In this document: positions 1 through 5,321 of the stretch, piece after piece
How the letters are laid out: each line of letters opens with the position of its first letter
Numbering within the stretch: position 1 is the first letter of the stretch
Source: Nitrososphaerota archaeon
GTDB lineage: Archaea > Thermoproteota > Nitrososphaeria > Nitrososphaerales > UBA57
Reading direction: 5' to 3'
Length of the DNA: 11,553 nucleotides
Assembly (NCBI GenBank): GCA_022572285.1
Contig: JACZWF010000007.1
Span: 1 to 11,553 of the forward strand
Notes under the pieces: model-generated
What the model was told of the DNA's origin: nothing
The model's database searches: none
What the model saw: the letters and a program-made list of their open reading frames with translations, nothing else
Translations under genes and position numbers: made by a program

Positions 1-379
1 CATTTGACAATTCAAACAAGTTGTCTCTAGCCCTGTTCTTCTTCATCAAAGAGACGCCTCTAATTGGCTCGGCCGCCCGAATGAGTACAGCCCCTGCAGG
101 AGAGTCATGCTTCGCGACAACGTTTAGGCAGTAATGGTTTCCGTATGTGAAGTAGATGTAAGAAATCCCCACTTCTCCGAACATTACCTCATTTCTTTTT
201 GTAGAAGCTCGATAGGCATGACTTGCTGAATCTTCAGTTCCCTTATACGCTTCAACTTCCGTGACGATGCCTCCAAGATTTCTTCCCCGAATTCTCCTCA
301 CTAGCACCCTGCCTAGAAGATCTTTAGCTACTGAGACAGTGTCACGATTATAGAAGGACCTCGGGAGAGGTTGCAACAT
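1..379 (-). CDS. DNA-3-methyladenine glycosylase (AAG/Mpg family), N-terminal part
   Basis: The gene runs off the left edge; 126 codons are visible. The translation opens MLQPLPRSFYNRDTVSVAKD, followed by LLGRVLVRR, the usual start of AAG/Mpg glycosylases, which excise alkylated purines in base excision repair. The block IVTEVEAY carries the Glu and Tyr matching human AAG Glu125 and Tyr127. The following DSASHAY gives the His, and YIYFTYGNHYCLNVV is the base-pocket strand. Family members are about 180 to 200 residues, so roughly the last third is missing. The ATG at 379 is preferred because an A/T-rich box A at 398-407 lies about 24 bases upstream, fitting a leaderless message. An upstream in-frame TTG would add four residues. 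It is divergent from the tRNA gene and probably shares its promoter region. Family assignment is firm. Confidence 0.93.
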   Translation of the reverse strand, partial: MLQPLPRSFYNRDTVSVAKDLLGRVLVRRIRGRNLGGIVTEVEAYKGTEDSASHAYRASTKRNEVMFGEVGISYIYFTYGNHYCLNVVAKHDSPAGAVLIRAAEPIRGVSLMKKNRARDNLFELSN

Positions 380-397
380 TTCGTCAACCAATTTCAG

Positions 398-407
398 ATT
401 TATTAAC
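398..407. promoter_or_regulatory. Box A (TATA) between mpg-like gene and tRNA-Trp
   Basis: The A/T run atttattaac lies about 24 bases before the glycosylase ATG on the minus strand. It is also the only good box A ahead of the tRNA on the plus strand, where it would start transcription near 428 and leave a leader of about 30 bases. Use in both directions is inference. Confidence 0.5.
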
Positions 408-430
408 TCGTGGGAGGCGAAACCAATTCA

Positions 431-454
431 CCTGGATCTCGCCCTAGGTCCAGG
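431..454 (+). other. Leader hairpin just upstream of tRNA-Trp
   Basis: cctgga (431-436) pairs with tccagg (449-454), a 6-bp stem with a 12-base loop. It ends 4 bases before the mature tRNA start. It may be part of a 5' leader removed by RNase P; no function is proven. Confidence 0.4.
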
Positions 455-475
455 TCAAGGGGACGTAGCCTAGCA

Positions 476-498
476 AGGTTAGATCCAAAACCATAGAG
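476..498 (+). other. tRNA-Trp intron 1, in the D loop (23 nt)
   Basis: A relaxed bulge-helix-bulge is visible. The inner stem is ggtt 477-480 with aacc 489-492. The bulges are 474-476 and 497-499. The middle helix ctag 470-473 with atag 493-496 has three of four pairs. Cutting after the second base of each bulge gives a normal 9-base D loop. The borders are a best fit, not unique. Confidence 0.6.
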
Positions 499-510
499 AG
501 GTAAGGCGTC

Positions 511-529
511 TGCACTATGTTGCCGCTAG
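511..529 (+). other. tRNA-Trp intron 2, in the anticodon stem (28/29, 19 nt)
   Basis: The bulge-helix-bulge core is nearly ideal. Inner stem gca 512-514 pairs with tgc 521-523. Three-base bulges are tct 509-511 and agg 528-530. The four-pair middle helix is ggcg 505-508 with cgct 524-527. Cutting after the second base of each bulge restores the 5-bp anticodon stem tcggg/cccgg. Confidence 0.8.
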
Positions 530-538
530 GGGCTCCAG

Positions 539-600
539 AAGCCAGGCTCATGGCTTTGGGTCAGCTGACGCAAGGATGATGTAGTTTTGGAGCTGCGGTG
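539..600 (+). other. tRNA-Trp intron 3, canonical position 37/38 (62 nt)
   Basis: Splicing 538 to 601 joins anticodon loop ctccag to a and the 3' stem cccgg. The expected bulges are 537-539 and 599-601. The middle helix 533-536 with 595-598 has three of four pairs including a G-U. The inner stem starts agc 540-542 with gct 592-594. A competing helix pairs the anticodon loop 532-540 with 585-593. Confidence 0.75.
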
Positions 601-642
601 ACCCGGAGATCGGGGGTTCAAGTCCCCTCGTCCCCATCCTTA

Positions 643-654
643 TAGCGCGCGCTA
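643..654. repeat. GC-alternating tract 1 (perfect 12-base palindrome)
   Basis: TAGCGCGCGCTA is its own reverse complement. It lies between the tRNA-Trp 3' end (636) and the stop of the convergent small gene at 668. It is the fullest form of the motif that recurs nine times here. Confidence 0.9.
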
Positions 655-667
655 CTCTTCCGGCCTA

Positions 668-868
668 TCATATTTCTTCTAAACCACCTAGAAATATCTC
701 ATAAAGTTGCCGAGTTGAGTTCAGGCCTTGAATATTATCCACGATACCAGTTGTGGAAGGAACTTTCTGAATTGACCCGAAAGTATCCTTGACATACTTG
801 ATTATCTCAGCTCTTGTCGATGACATTTCTATCTCTCCCGACTGTCCGAACAGTTCAATCGCGTCCAT
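668..868 (-). CDS. Small hypothetical protein, 66 aa
   Basis: I do not recognise this protein. It is soluble and mildly acidic, opens MDAIELFGQSGEIEMSS and has a helix-like middle (RAEIIKYVKDTFGSIQ). No cysteines, membrane segment or motif are visible. The ATG at 868 is supported by a box A at 896-904 about 30 bases upstream, matching the leaderless layout of neighbours; an internal ATG (residue 15) is an alternative start. It converges on tRNA-Trp, with GC tract 1 in the 31-base gap, and is divergent from the RNase HI fragment at 966. Confidence 0.6.
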   Translation of the reverse strand: MDAIELFGQSGEIEMSSTRAEIIKYVKDTFGSIQKVPSTTGIVDNIQGLNSTRQLYEIFLGGLEEI

Positions 869-895
869 TGTATGCGTAGTTATACTTCATTATCG

Positions 896-904
896 CATAA
901 ATAT
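896..904 (-). promoter_or_regulatory. Box A of the 66-aa gene
   Basis: Read on the minus strand the site is gatatttatg, about 30 bases before the ATG at 868. Confidence 0.5.
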
Positions 905-965
905 CTACCGTAGATGACGCAATGTAATCTTTTTCTTTTGTCACCATCATGATAGTCTTACTCCA

Positions 966-1148
966 ATGTATAGGGCCTATTCCGATGGATCCTGCAAGCC
1001 GAACCCCGGAATAATGGGTATAGGTGGAATAATCATAGATGGTAATGCCACCGTCGCTGAGATCTGCGCGCGCTGTGCCGCAGAGAGCAATAAAGAGTGC
1101 CCAGATATAACTTGTGAATGCGGATGTTATGAACCCATTCTACCTTAG
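966..1148 (+). pseudogene. Chimeric ORF: RNase HI N-terminus fused to Cys-rich tail
   Basis: Residues 1-33 (MYRAYSDGSCKPNPG, then GIGGIIIDGNATVAEI) are a typical first and second strand of RNase HI, including the first catalytic Asp (residue 7). The rest of RNase HI, with its catalytic Glu and two further Asp, is absent, so the 60-residue product cannot be an active RNase H. After residue 33 comes CARCAAES, then ECPDITCECGCYEPIL, closely like the tail of the 35-residue protein at 4688-4795. The switch falls exactly at GC tract 2 (1066-1073). It may be a decayed gene or a new fused small metal-binding protein; the key His of the second copy is Asn or Tyr here, which favours decay. No convincing box A is seen upstream. 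Confidence 0.7.
1066..1073. repeat. GC-alternating tract 2
   Basis: GCGCGCGC inside the chimeric ORF, read there as Cys-Ala-Arg. RNase HI similarity ends just before it, and the dispersed Cys-rich repeat begins just after it at 1074. The flanks ATCT...T are shared with tract 6. Confidence 0.9.
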
Positions 1149-1179
1149 GTGTAGCAAATACGGAAAATGTTATTGAGCC
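1074..1179 (+). repeat. Dispersed Cys-rich cassette, copy 1
   Basis: An ungapped hand alignment with 4721-4826 gives about 76 identical bases of 106. The likeness continues about 30 bases past both stop codons (ggaaaatNttatt), so this is a DNA duplication and not only a protein motif. Confidence 0.75.
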
Positions 1180-1206
1180 GAGAAAAGGTTATTGAGCCAG
1201 GAAAAG
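1169..1206 (+). repeat. Tandem repeat, 2 x 19 bp
   Basis: gttattgagccgagaaaag is followed directly by gttattgagccaggaaaag, differing at two adjacent bases. The first unit overlaps the end of the dispersed cassette; the second reaches within 23 bases of the start of the next gene. It may be a binding site pair or a replication-slippage product. Confidence 0.85.
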
Positions 1207-1228
1207 GGACATAACTGGGGATAGTCAA

Positions 1229-1672
1229 ATGCTAACTCGTAGTTCCATTCTAATAATTGTGGTTGTAGCTGCAGTCACTATATCCCTGGGATTTTACGCC
1301 TTCCTCTTACAAGTTCCTCCCGATACTGAACCTATCGATCAACCGACTATCATTCCAGAACCGACAGTCTCAATTCTAGAATGTGATGGCAGATGTGGAG
1401 ACCTGGCTGAACCTGTTCTCATGCTAGAAAGGGAGGGTGATGATGCCATTCTAACTTTTCAGGAATCCGCCGGTGTTCCTTGTTTCCGCCACGTTATCTC
1501 TCAGGTATTCATACTTGAGAGAAAACCCCCTATAATAGACATCACGTTGGAGCTAGAATCTACCTCAGATGCCTGTGTCGCGTGTGTTGGCCTGATCGAG
1601 AGCAGAATAAGAGTCGGGCCAGTTGAAAGCGGAGTAGAGATCGTTGTGAATGGAGTTCGAGTAGTTGTCTGA
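1229..1672 (+). CDS. Membrane-anchored extracellular Cys-containing protein, 147 aa
   Basis: I do not recognise a family. Residues 7-28 form a single hydrophobic segment after a short positive start (MLTRSS), as in an uncleaved signal anchor. A Pro/Glu/Thr-rich linker (about 29-47) follows, then a beta-rich domain of about 100 residues outside the cell. Five cysteines (52, 56, 85, 116, 119) in a CxxxC and a CxxC arrangement suggest disulfides or a metal site. The ATG at 1229 is favoured because it gives the anchor directly. No strong box A is seen; the 19-bp tandem repeat ends 22 bases upstream and could belong to the control region. A hairpin at 1724-1740 may end the transcript. Confidence 0.7.
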   Translation: MLTRSSILIIVVVAAVTISLGFYAFLLQVPPDTEPIDQPTIIPEPTVSILECDGRCGDLAEPVLMLEREGDDAILTFQESAGVPCFRHVISQVFILERKPPIIDITLELESTSDACVACVGLIESRIRVGPVESGVEIVVNGVRVVV

Positions 1673-1723
1673 CTCTCGAAGACGAGGAGAGGAAGACATC
1701 TTAGATAAGCGAGAAATCAGTTC

Positions 1724-1740
1724 GGTAATATCTCATTACC
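1724..1740 (+). terminator. Hairpin downstream of the 1229 gene
   Basis: ggtaat (1724-1729) pairs with attacc (1735-1740) around a 5-base loop, 52 bases after the stop. No clear T run follows. The rest of the gap 1673-1880 holds nothing else I can name apart from a second TATA-like run near 1813-1823. Confidence 0.3.
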
Positions 1741-1883
1741 TACATCGCAAAAGGATAGACAGAATAGCGAATACCACGAGTTAGGCTCACTCCATTATTT
1801 TTTCACAATTAGCATTTTAAATAATACAAGTAGGGATTTAGACTCTCGAATGCTAACCCTGTCTTCCTCATCATCATCGCCAC

Positions 1884-1892
1884 CATAAAATA
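1884..1892 (+). promoter_or_regulatory. Box A of the 1916 gene
   Basis: cataaaata is centred about 28 bases before the ATG at 1916. Confidence 0.5.
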
Positions 1893-1915
1893 CTGAACGA
1901 GATGACCGGCGGATC

Positions 1916-2233
1916 ATGCCACAGTATGCATTAATAGGAACTCACCCACCTGACACCTGCCTACTAAGCAATAAGTCAGTCAGGGAGTTCGTCAAGAAAA
2001 TGATGCCAGAACTACCTAAGATCGCAGAGGGACTGGGGATCAAATTTCTGACCCAAGTCATACTAGAACCTAGCCACAAGACTCTCATGATAATGGAGGC
2101 CCCAAATGCGGAAGCGGTCACCGAGATGTCAATTAAAGGAGGCTTACAGCATTTCAACGATAATGAACTCTACGTCGTTCAGTCTATTGAAGATGGTATG
2201 CAGAGGCTAGACCAACTTCCCACAATCTACTAG
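1916..2233 (+). CDS. Small cytosolic protein, possible DUF3303-like alpha/beta barrel, 105 aa
   Basis: The sequence MPQYALIGTHPPDTCLLSNK is followed by a helical stretch (VREFVKKMMPELPKIAEGLG). Then come a strand pair ending KTLMIMEAPNAEAVTEM and a C-terminus NELYVVQSIEDGM. The beta-alpha-beta pattern with MEAPNAEAV is typical of small dimeric ferredoxin-like barrels, many of them annotated DUF3303 in archaea. I assign this from memory of the pattern, not a search, and no reaction can be given. The start is supported by a box A 28 bases upstream. The stop overlaps a 6-bp hairpin that probably ends the transcript. GC tract 3 lies 34 bases beyond the stop. Confidence 0.75.
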   Translation: MPQYALIGTHPPDTCLLSNKSVREFVKKMMPELPKIAEGLGIKFLTQVILEPSHKTLMIMEAPNAEAVTEMSIKGGLQHFNDNELYVVQSIEDGMQRLDQLPTIY

Positions 2234-2247
2234 GGCCTAAAAGGCCC
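2233..2247 (+). terminator. Compact hairpin overlapping a stop codon
   Basis: gggcct (2233-2238) pairs with aggccc (2242-2247) around a 3-base AAA loop. The last base of the TAG stop is the first base of the stem. A G/C-rich stem right at a gene end suggests termination or 3'-end protection. No T run follows. Confidence 0.45.
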
Positions 2248-2266
2248 ATCACCTTAGCTACGTAGT

Positions 2267-2272
2267 GCGCGC
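2267..2272. repeat. GC-alternating tract 3 (short form)
   Basis: The context is TAGTGCGCGCTA, one mismatch from the 12-base palindrome of tract 1. An 8-base palindrome ctacgtag (2258-2265) sits directly before it. It lies between the 1916 gene and the Lrp gene. Confidence 0.75.
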
Positions 2273-2359
2273 TATCCCTCTGAATACCCCGTGTCCGTTG
2301 GATCGTCTGGAAAAGATGGTCCGCGAGGATTTGACGGAGGATGGGGGTTCAGCGTCAGG

Positions 2360-2368
2360 CATTTATCT
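2360..2368 (+). promoter_or_regulatory. Box A of the AsnC/Lrp gene
   Basis: catttatct is centred about 26 bases before the GTG at 2390, which supports that start over the in-frame upstream GTG at 2291. Confidence 0.45.
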
Positions 2369-2389
2369 CTGGCTTTTACAGGAGGCTCC

Positions 2390-2878
2390 GTGCAGACTAA
2401 GCCGAAGATTAGGATAGATCCTATGAACGTAAGGATCTTAAACATCTTACAACAGGATGGGAGAGCTACTACGGCCGAGATAGCACGGAGAATGAAAAGG
2501 GCTGAATCAACTATTAAGGAGAGAATAGGCTTGATGGAGAAAGCCGGAGTAATCAAGGGCTACACTGCAATAGTGGATAAGGCAGCTTTAGGATATACCA
2601 CCCAAGCACTGATCTTCTGCAATATACCTTCAGAGCTAATAGATCAAGTAGATGAGAAACTCCTTGAGATTAAGAATGTTTTGAGACTCTACCATATGAC
2701 TGGAGAAAGGAGGTGTGTCATCAAGATAGTTACTAAGAAAAATGAGGAGGTATGGAATTTGGTGCATAGAGTACTAATACCTATGGGGATTAAGGACGTA
2801 GATTCACACATAGTTATGAGGGTAACAGATAGAAACCCACCAGAGACAATCATTGAAGAACCCGTTCGAGAAGACTGA
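2390..2878 (+). CDS. AsnC/Lrp-family transcription regulator, 162 aa
   Basis: Residues about 10-65 form the winged helix: VRILNILQQDGRATTAEIAR, then RMKRAESTIKERIGLMEKAGVI. The phrase GYTAIVDKAALGY links it to the alpha/beta ligand-sensing (RAM) domain of about 80 residues, which makes these proteins dimers or octamers. Family length is about 150 to 160, so the protein is complete. The ligand cannot be read from sequence. An open frame extends upstream to 2291, but that stretch (Gly-rich, SVGSSGKDGPRG) is unlike the family. The GTG at 2390 has a GGAGG four bases ahead (2381-2385) and a box A at -26, so I chose it. The ATG at 2423 is a later alternative that would trim the first helix. A 7-bp inverted repeat follows the stop. 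Confidence 0.92.
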   Translation: MQTKPKIRIDPMNVRILNILQQDGRATTAEIARRMKRAESTIKERIGLMEKAGVIKGYTAIVDKAALGYTTQALIFCNIPSELIDQVDEKLLEIKNVLRLYHMTGERRCVIKIVTKKNEEVWNLVHRVLIPMGIKDVDSHIVMRVTDRNPPETIIEEPVRED

Positions 2879-2909
2879 TCTTAACATTTTCCTCACATGA
2901 TAGTTAAGA
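2879..2909 (+). terminator. Inverted repeat after the AsnC/Lrp gene
   Basis: tcttaac (2879-2885) pairs with gttaaga (2903-2909), starting at the base after the stop codon, with a 17-base loop. The remaining gap to 3089 shows no gene or RNA that I can support. Confidence 0.3.
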
Positions 2910-3089
2910 GCTTCCAGATCTTACTATTGATCTAGAATCAAATCGACCTCCTTTTCTTAAGATCGCCAAAGCTAGGGCTTCGCAATCTAAGGTACAACGA
3001 AGGACGGGGGCTTCAGACCCTAAATCTTGTATTATTAGTGATTGATTCTACGCTTTTCTAATGGATAAGATCCCACCTAACCTTCCTAG

Positions 3090-3242
3090 CTATGCAAATT
3101 CAGAAGGCTGCAAGACAGCTTTATTGCCGTCAAGATGCCAACCTGTTACCAAATAACCATCGTCTATTCTGGACTCCACATTGGGTGCCTCAATAACCAC
3201 TTTTCTGACCTCTGCCTTGTTTCCATTCTTGTCGAAATCCAT
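3090..3242 (-). CDS. Small hypothetical protein, 50 aa, following the helicase
   Basis: The product starts MDFDKNGNKAEVRKVVIEAP and ends GWHLDGNKAVLQPSEFA. It is soluble, with no cysteines or membrane segment; I do not recognise it. Its ATG at 3242 begins four bases after the helicase stop (3249-3247), so it is almost certainly translated from the helicase message. Codon use and the even mix of charged and hydrophobic residues look like real coding sequence. Close linkage suggests a partner or modulator of the helicase, but that is inference. A rival ATG overlapping the helicase stop (3250) opens a frame that ends after about 30 codons. Confidence 0.6.
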   Translation of the reverse strand: MDFDKNGNKAEVRKVVIEAPNVESRIDDGYLVTGWHLDGNKAVLQPSEFA

Positions 3243-3246
3243 ACGC

Positions 3247-4491
3247 TCATGTTATCAACCTCTGGATTTGCCTTACCATGTGCGATTCGAACTCGGGCGA
3301 GTAGATCACGTAGATGAGAGCACGATCCTTGTCTGTATGTGCTCTCAAGACCCTCCCCATTCTTTGAGTCTGTTGGATTGCCTCCCTTCCAGATGCCAGG
3401 ATAACAGCTATTCCGACATCCCCCTCAAGCCCCATCATCTTGAGATCTACTCCGATCTCCAAGGTCTTTACGGAAACCAGGACATTGAACTTGTCTCCGA
3501 ACTCCTGAAAGATCTTTGCCCTATGGGGCATCGCGGTCTTGGCCGAGATGTTCTCCGCACGGATACCCTGCTCCTCCAGGTATTCGCAGAGTTTCTCAAT
3601 GGCAGACACGGACTCGGCAAAGACCATTATTCTCTCATCGGAATGCTCCTCGATTATCGCTACAAGAGCCTCGAATTTGACTTCGGCAGCGGAGAGAACC
3701 TTGTTACGACGGGCCCTCGCTCCCACATATGTGTAAGCTAGAGCCTTGACTTTCCCTGGGAACTCCCCTTTCAGGAGCCCAAAGACATCGCTGTCCCTTT
3801 TGATATAACCCATGGCTGATAGACTCGATACACAGTTATCCATCCTCTGGGTTGAATCAACCACCAGTCTATGGTCAGATCTACCAAGTTCGATGGGGAC
3901 CTGAATTAGTCGGGGCTCAGCTAGTCTGCCCACCTCCACTCCAGTCTGGATGCTAGCATCAGCGATCACGGGAAGCATCCTCCTGAGCTCTGTCATTGAC
4001 TTGGGGATAGTAGCGGAGAGACCCAAAACGTATGGTCTAGACATCGACCGATCTATCAGGCTGCCCATCTTCTCACCACTCACAATATGAACTTCGTCAA
4101 AGATCACTATGTCGTAGTTATCCATCAATTCTGGATGCTTTAGCAGGCTCTGGTAGGTGGCAAAAGTCATTAGCCTGGGGTTCTTTTCTGCGCCGTAGAA
4201 AACTCCGATCAGACCCTCGGGAACCTTCCATCTGGAAGCCTCGGTTCTGAACTGTTGCATAAGTGCAAGTCTGGGAATTACAAAGAGAGCGCTATTCGCC
4301 TGTCGGCTCTGGATAAGGACTCGTATAGATTCTAGGGCAACGGCTGTCTTACCGATACCTGTGGCAAATGTGACTGAGCCCCTTTTTCTAGCTATGAAAT
4401 CCTGCACTGCCTTTGTCTGGATATCTAGCAAGGGAAAGGGAGGTTCAACCTCGTTGAATGTCAGGATCGACGAAGGTTCGCTCATTATCAT
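3247..4491 (-). CDS. SF2 DNA helicase, XPB/Rad25-like, 414 aa
   Basis: All core superfamily 2 motifs are present in order. There is a Q-motif-like LLDIQTKAVQDF near residue 22, Walker A ATGIGKT (43-49), DEVH (132-135) and LSATI (158-162). Further on are a TLEIGVDL motif V (about 343-350) and QRMGRVLR motif VI (376-383). DEVH and the QRMGR(V)LR form are those of the XPB/Rad25 branch, ATP-driven translocases that open duplex DNA in repair or transcription. At 414 residues it is little more than the two RecA-like lobes, with a linker region at about 185-270 that may hold a clamp or thumb. Full-length archaeal XPB is usually longer, with an N-terminal damage-recognition domain. The ATG at 4491 has GAGGG nearby and a box A about 26 bases upstream; the ATG two codons on is equally possible. 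It is the first gene of a two-gene unit. Confidence 0.92.
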   Translation of the reverse strand: MIMSEPSSILTFNEVEPPFPLLDIQTKAVQDFIARKRGSVTFATGIGKTAVALESIRVLIQSRQANSALFVIPRLALMQQFRTEASRWKVPEGLIGVFYGAEKNPRLMTFATYQSLLKHPELMDNYDIVIFDEVHIVSGEKMGSLIDRSMSRPYVLGLSATIPKSMTELRRMLPVIADASIQTGVEVGRLAEPRLIQVPIELGRSDHRLVVDSTQRMDNCVSSLSAMGYIKRDSDVFGLLKGEFPGKVKALAYTYVGARARRNKVLSAAEVKFEALVAIIEEHSDERIMVFAESVSAIEKLCEYLEEQGIRAENISAKTAMPHRAKIFQEFGDKFNVLVSVKTLEIGVDLKMMGLEGDVGIAVILASGREAIQQTQRMGRVLRAHTDKDRALIYVIYSPEFESHMVRQIQRLIT

Positions 4492-4512
4492 TTGTGTCCC
4501 TCATTCTTCCTA

Positions 4513-4522
4513 TGCATATAAG
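4513..4522 (-). promoter_or_regulatory. Box A of the helicase operon
   Basis: Read on the minus strand it is cttatatgca, about 26 bases before the helicase ATG. Confidence 0.6.
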
Positions 4523-4526
4523 CAGA

Positions 4527-4550
4527 CTCAGCTGCACCTGTAAAGCTGAG
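4527..4550. promoter_or_regulatory. Candidate operator upstream of the helicase promoter
   Basis: ctcagct (4527-4533) and agctgag (4544-4550) form a perfect 7-bp inverted repeat with a 10-base spacer, just upstream of the box A. The spacing fits a dimeric regulator on one DNA face. The same 10-base spacer is seen at 8729-8756. Confidence 0.35.
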
Positions 4551-4687
4551 GGCTGATGTCAAAGAAGAGACCCACCTAGGCCTGACCTCAATCGGGTCTG
4601 CGAATGTGACTCGGAAGTCGATAAACATTATTTAGACATTCAAGATCGCGTATGAGGTGATTGGACTAAAGTCAGGGGAACGAAAGG

Positions 4688-4795
4688 ATGGCTAAGCGAC
4701 GTCAAATAGTCAGCATCCTCTGTGCAGCAGAGAGGCATGGGGAGTGTCCTGGAATCACTTGTGAATGCAGATGCCACCAACCCATCTTGCATTAA
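4688..4795 (+). CDS. Tiny Cys/His-rich protein, 35 aa, probable metal-binding
   Basis: After a basic start (MAKRRQ) the protein reads SILCAAERHGECPG, then ITCECRCHQPILH. Cys12, His17, Cys20, Cys25, Cys27, Cys29 and His30 are enough for one or more zinc or other metal sites. The C-x-C-x-C-H ending resembles short Cys/His tails of other archaeal small proteins, from memory. An in-frame stop lies 5 codons ahead of the ATG, so the start is fixed. The nearest box A-like run (4626-4634) is about 58 bases away, so a short leader is expected. The second half and about 30 bases past the stop match the sequence at 1074-1179. Coding status rests on the shared reading frame of the two copies. Confidence 0.55.
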   Translation: MAKRRQIVSILCAAERHGECPGITCECRCHQPILH

Positions 4796-4826
4796 CGGGA
4801 GCTAATATGGAAAATCTTATTCAGAG
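4721..4826 (+). repeat. Dispersed Cys-rich cassette, copy 2
   Basis: Partner of 1074-1179 in the same reading frame, about 72 percent identical by hand count. There is no GC tract at its left edge, unlike copy 1. Confidence 0.75.
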
Positions 4827-4832
4827 CACACG

Positions 4833-4845
4833 TTCGGTAACCGAA
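4833..4845. promoter_or_regulatory. Short palindrome in the 4796-5026 gap
   Basis: ttcggt and accgaa flank a single A. It could be a protein site. Nothing else convincing lies in this gap. Confidence 0.25.
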
Positions 4846-5012
4846 AATTAGAAAGATCTTGTGAACTGGAAACCGAATCCCACTAGACCTTTGATTCAAC
4901 TTACCATCTATCTCCCGGCCGCATCCATGCTTAGCCTAACTTGCGAAGATTTATGGTTAGACCGTTGCTACGTTTGATACACTCGTTATGCTATACTCAC
5001 AGTTACTCTTGG

Positions 5013-5037
5013 AGGAAGATCGTCAGTCATTCTTCCT
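5013..5037 (-). terminator. Hairpin across the end of the lamin-tail ORF
   Basis: aggaaga (5013-5019) and tcttcct (5031-5037) pair perfectly around 11 bases and include the stop codon at 5027-5029. This fits a transcript end on the minus strand. Confidence 0.4.
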
Positions 5038-5308
5038 GTCTAGTTTCTAATAAGAATACCCAGTCATCATCTTGATCGTTATCTAATCCATCAACTCTTC
5101 TCTGCCAGGTTCGGTTATCATTCTGAGAATCATTTAGGATGGGAGTTCTGTCTACTTCATCTCCCAAGTCGTTTCGTAAGATCAATTCCTCATCACCATT
5201 ATCGATAAACTGGCTTGAGAATTGGACTACCAAATGGCCACCAGCTTCGATTACCGTTCCTGATGCAAAAGTGAATGATCGAGTCCTGTCATGCGTTGTG
5301 ACGATCAC
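5027..5308 (-). pseudogene. Lamin-tail domain lacking its N-terminal half
   Basis: The 93 residues read IVTTHDRTRSFTFASGTVIE, AGGHLVVQFSS, NGDEELILRNDLGDEVD, and finish NRTWQRRVDGLDNDQDDDWV. This is the second half of a lamin-tail domain (LTD, an Ig-like fold found on secreted archaeal and bacterial proteins): the strand pair around SGTVIEAGG, the D-DEELILRN strand and the TWQR-DG ending. The usual opening (NEWVELYNP, then DLSGWTI) and any signal peptide are missing. The reading frame enters from GC tract 4, with only a GTG at 5308 to start from and a stop six codons further upstream. I read it as a gene cut at the tract; a box A at 5322-5336 could still drive it, giving a small cytosolic fragment. 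Confidence 0.75.
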
Positions 5309-5318
5309 GCGCGCGCGC
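5308..5318. repeat. GC-alternating tract 4
   Basis: Eleven bases of CGCGC... touch the first codon of the truncated lamin-tail ORF. They lie 38 bases upstream of the F420-NADP oxidoreductase-like gene. Confidence 0.9.
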
Positions 5319-5321
5319 CTT

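Larger units (their letters stand above)
459..636 (+). tRNA. tRNA-Trp (anticodon CCA) with three introns
   Basis: Joining 459-475, 499-510, 530-538 and 601-636 gives a 74-base cloverleaf. Acceptor stem ggggacg/cgtcccc is followed by discriminator A636. D arm is gcct, loop agcaaggta, aggc; anticodon stem tcggg/cccgg carries loop ctccaga; variable loop is agatc; T stem ggggg/cccct carries loop ttcaagt. Invariant positions are in place: U8, A14, G15 with C48, G18G19, U33, TTC and A58. The anticodon is CCA, so it reads tryptophan codons. No CCA tail is encoded. The canonical 37/38 intron is common in archaeal tRNA-Trp; the D-loop and anticodon-stem introns are not. The exon set is forced by pairing, since without the second splice the anticodon stem has two mismatches. 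Intron 1 borders are less certain by a few bases. Confidence 0.9.

Noticed and set aside
539..600. C/D-box guide RNA inside tRNA-Trp intron 3, as in haloarchaea
   Set aside because: A CTGA (565-568) and a TGATG-like box (577-582) exist, but in the wrong order, without a matching D box after the guide. The five-base rule would point to A36, not C34.
459..660. tRNA-Trp 3' end as an integration (att) site
   Set aside because: I looked for a second copy of the tRNA 3' end in the window and saw none, and there is no integrase gene.
2291..2389. Longer N-terminus for the AsnC/Lrp protein from GTG 2291
   Set aside because: The added Gly-rich stretch is unlike the family, and both the GGAGG and the box A favour 2390.
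3181..3741. Long plus-strand open frame opposite the helicase
   Set aside because: It is the antisense shadow of a gene with all helicase motifs.
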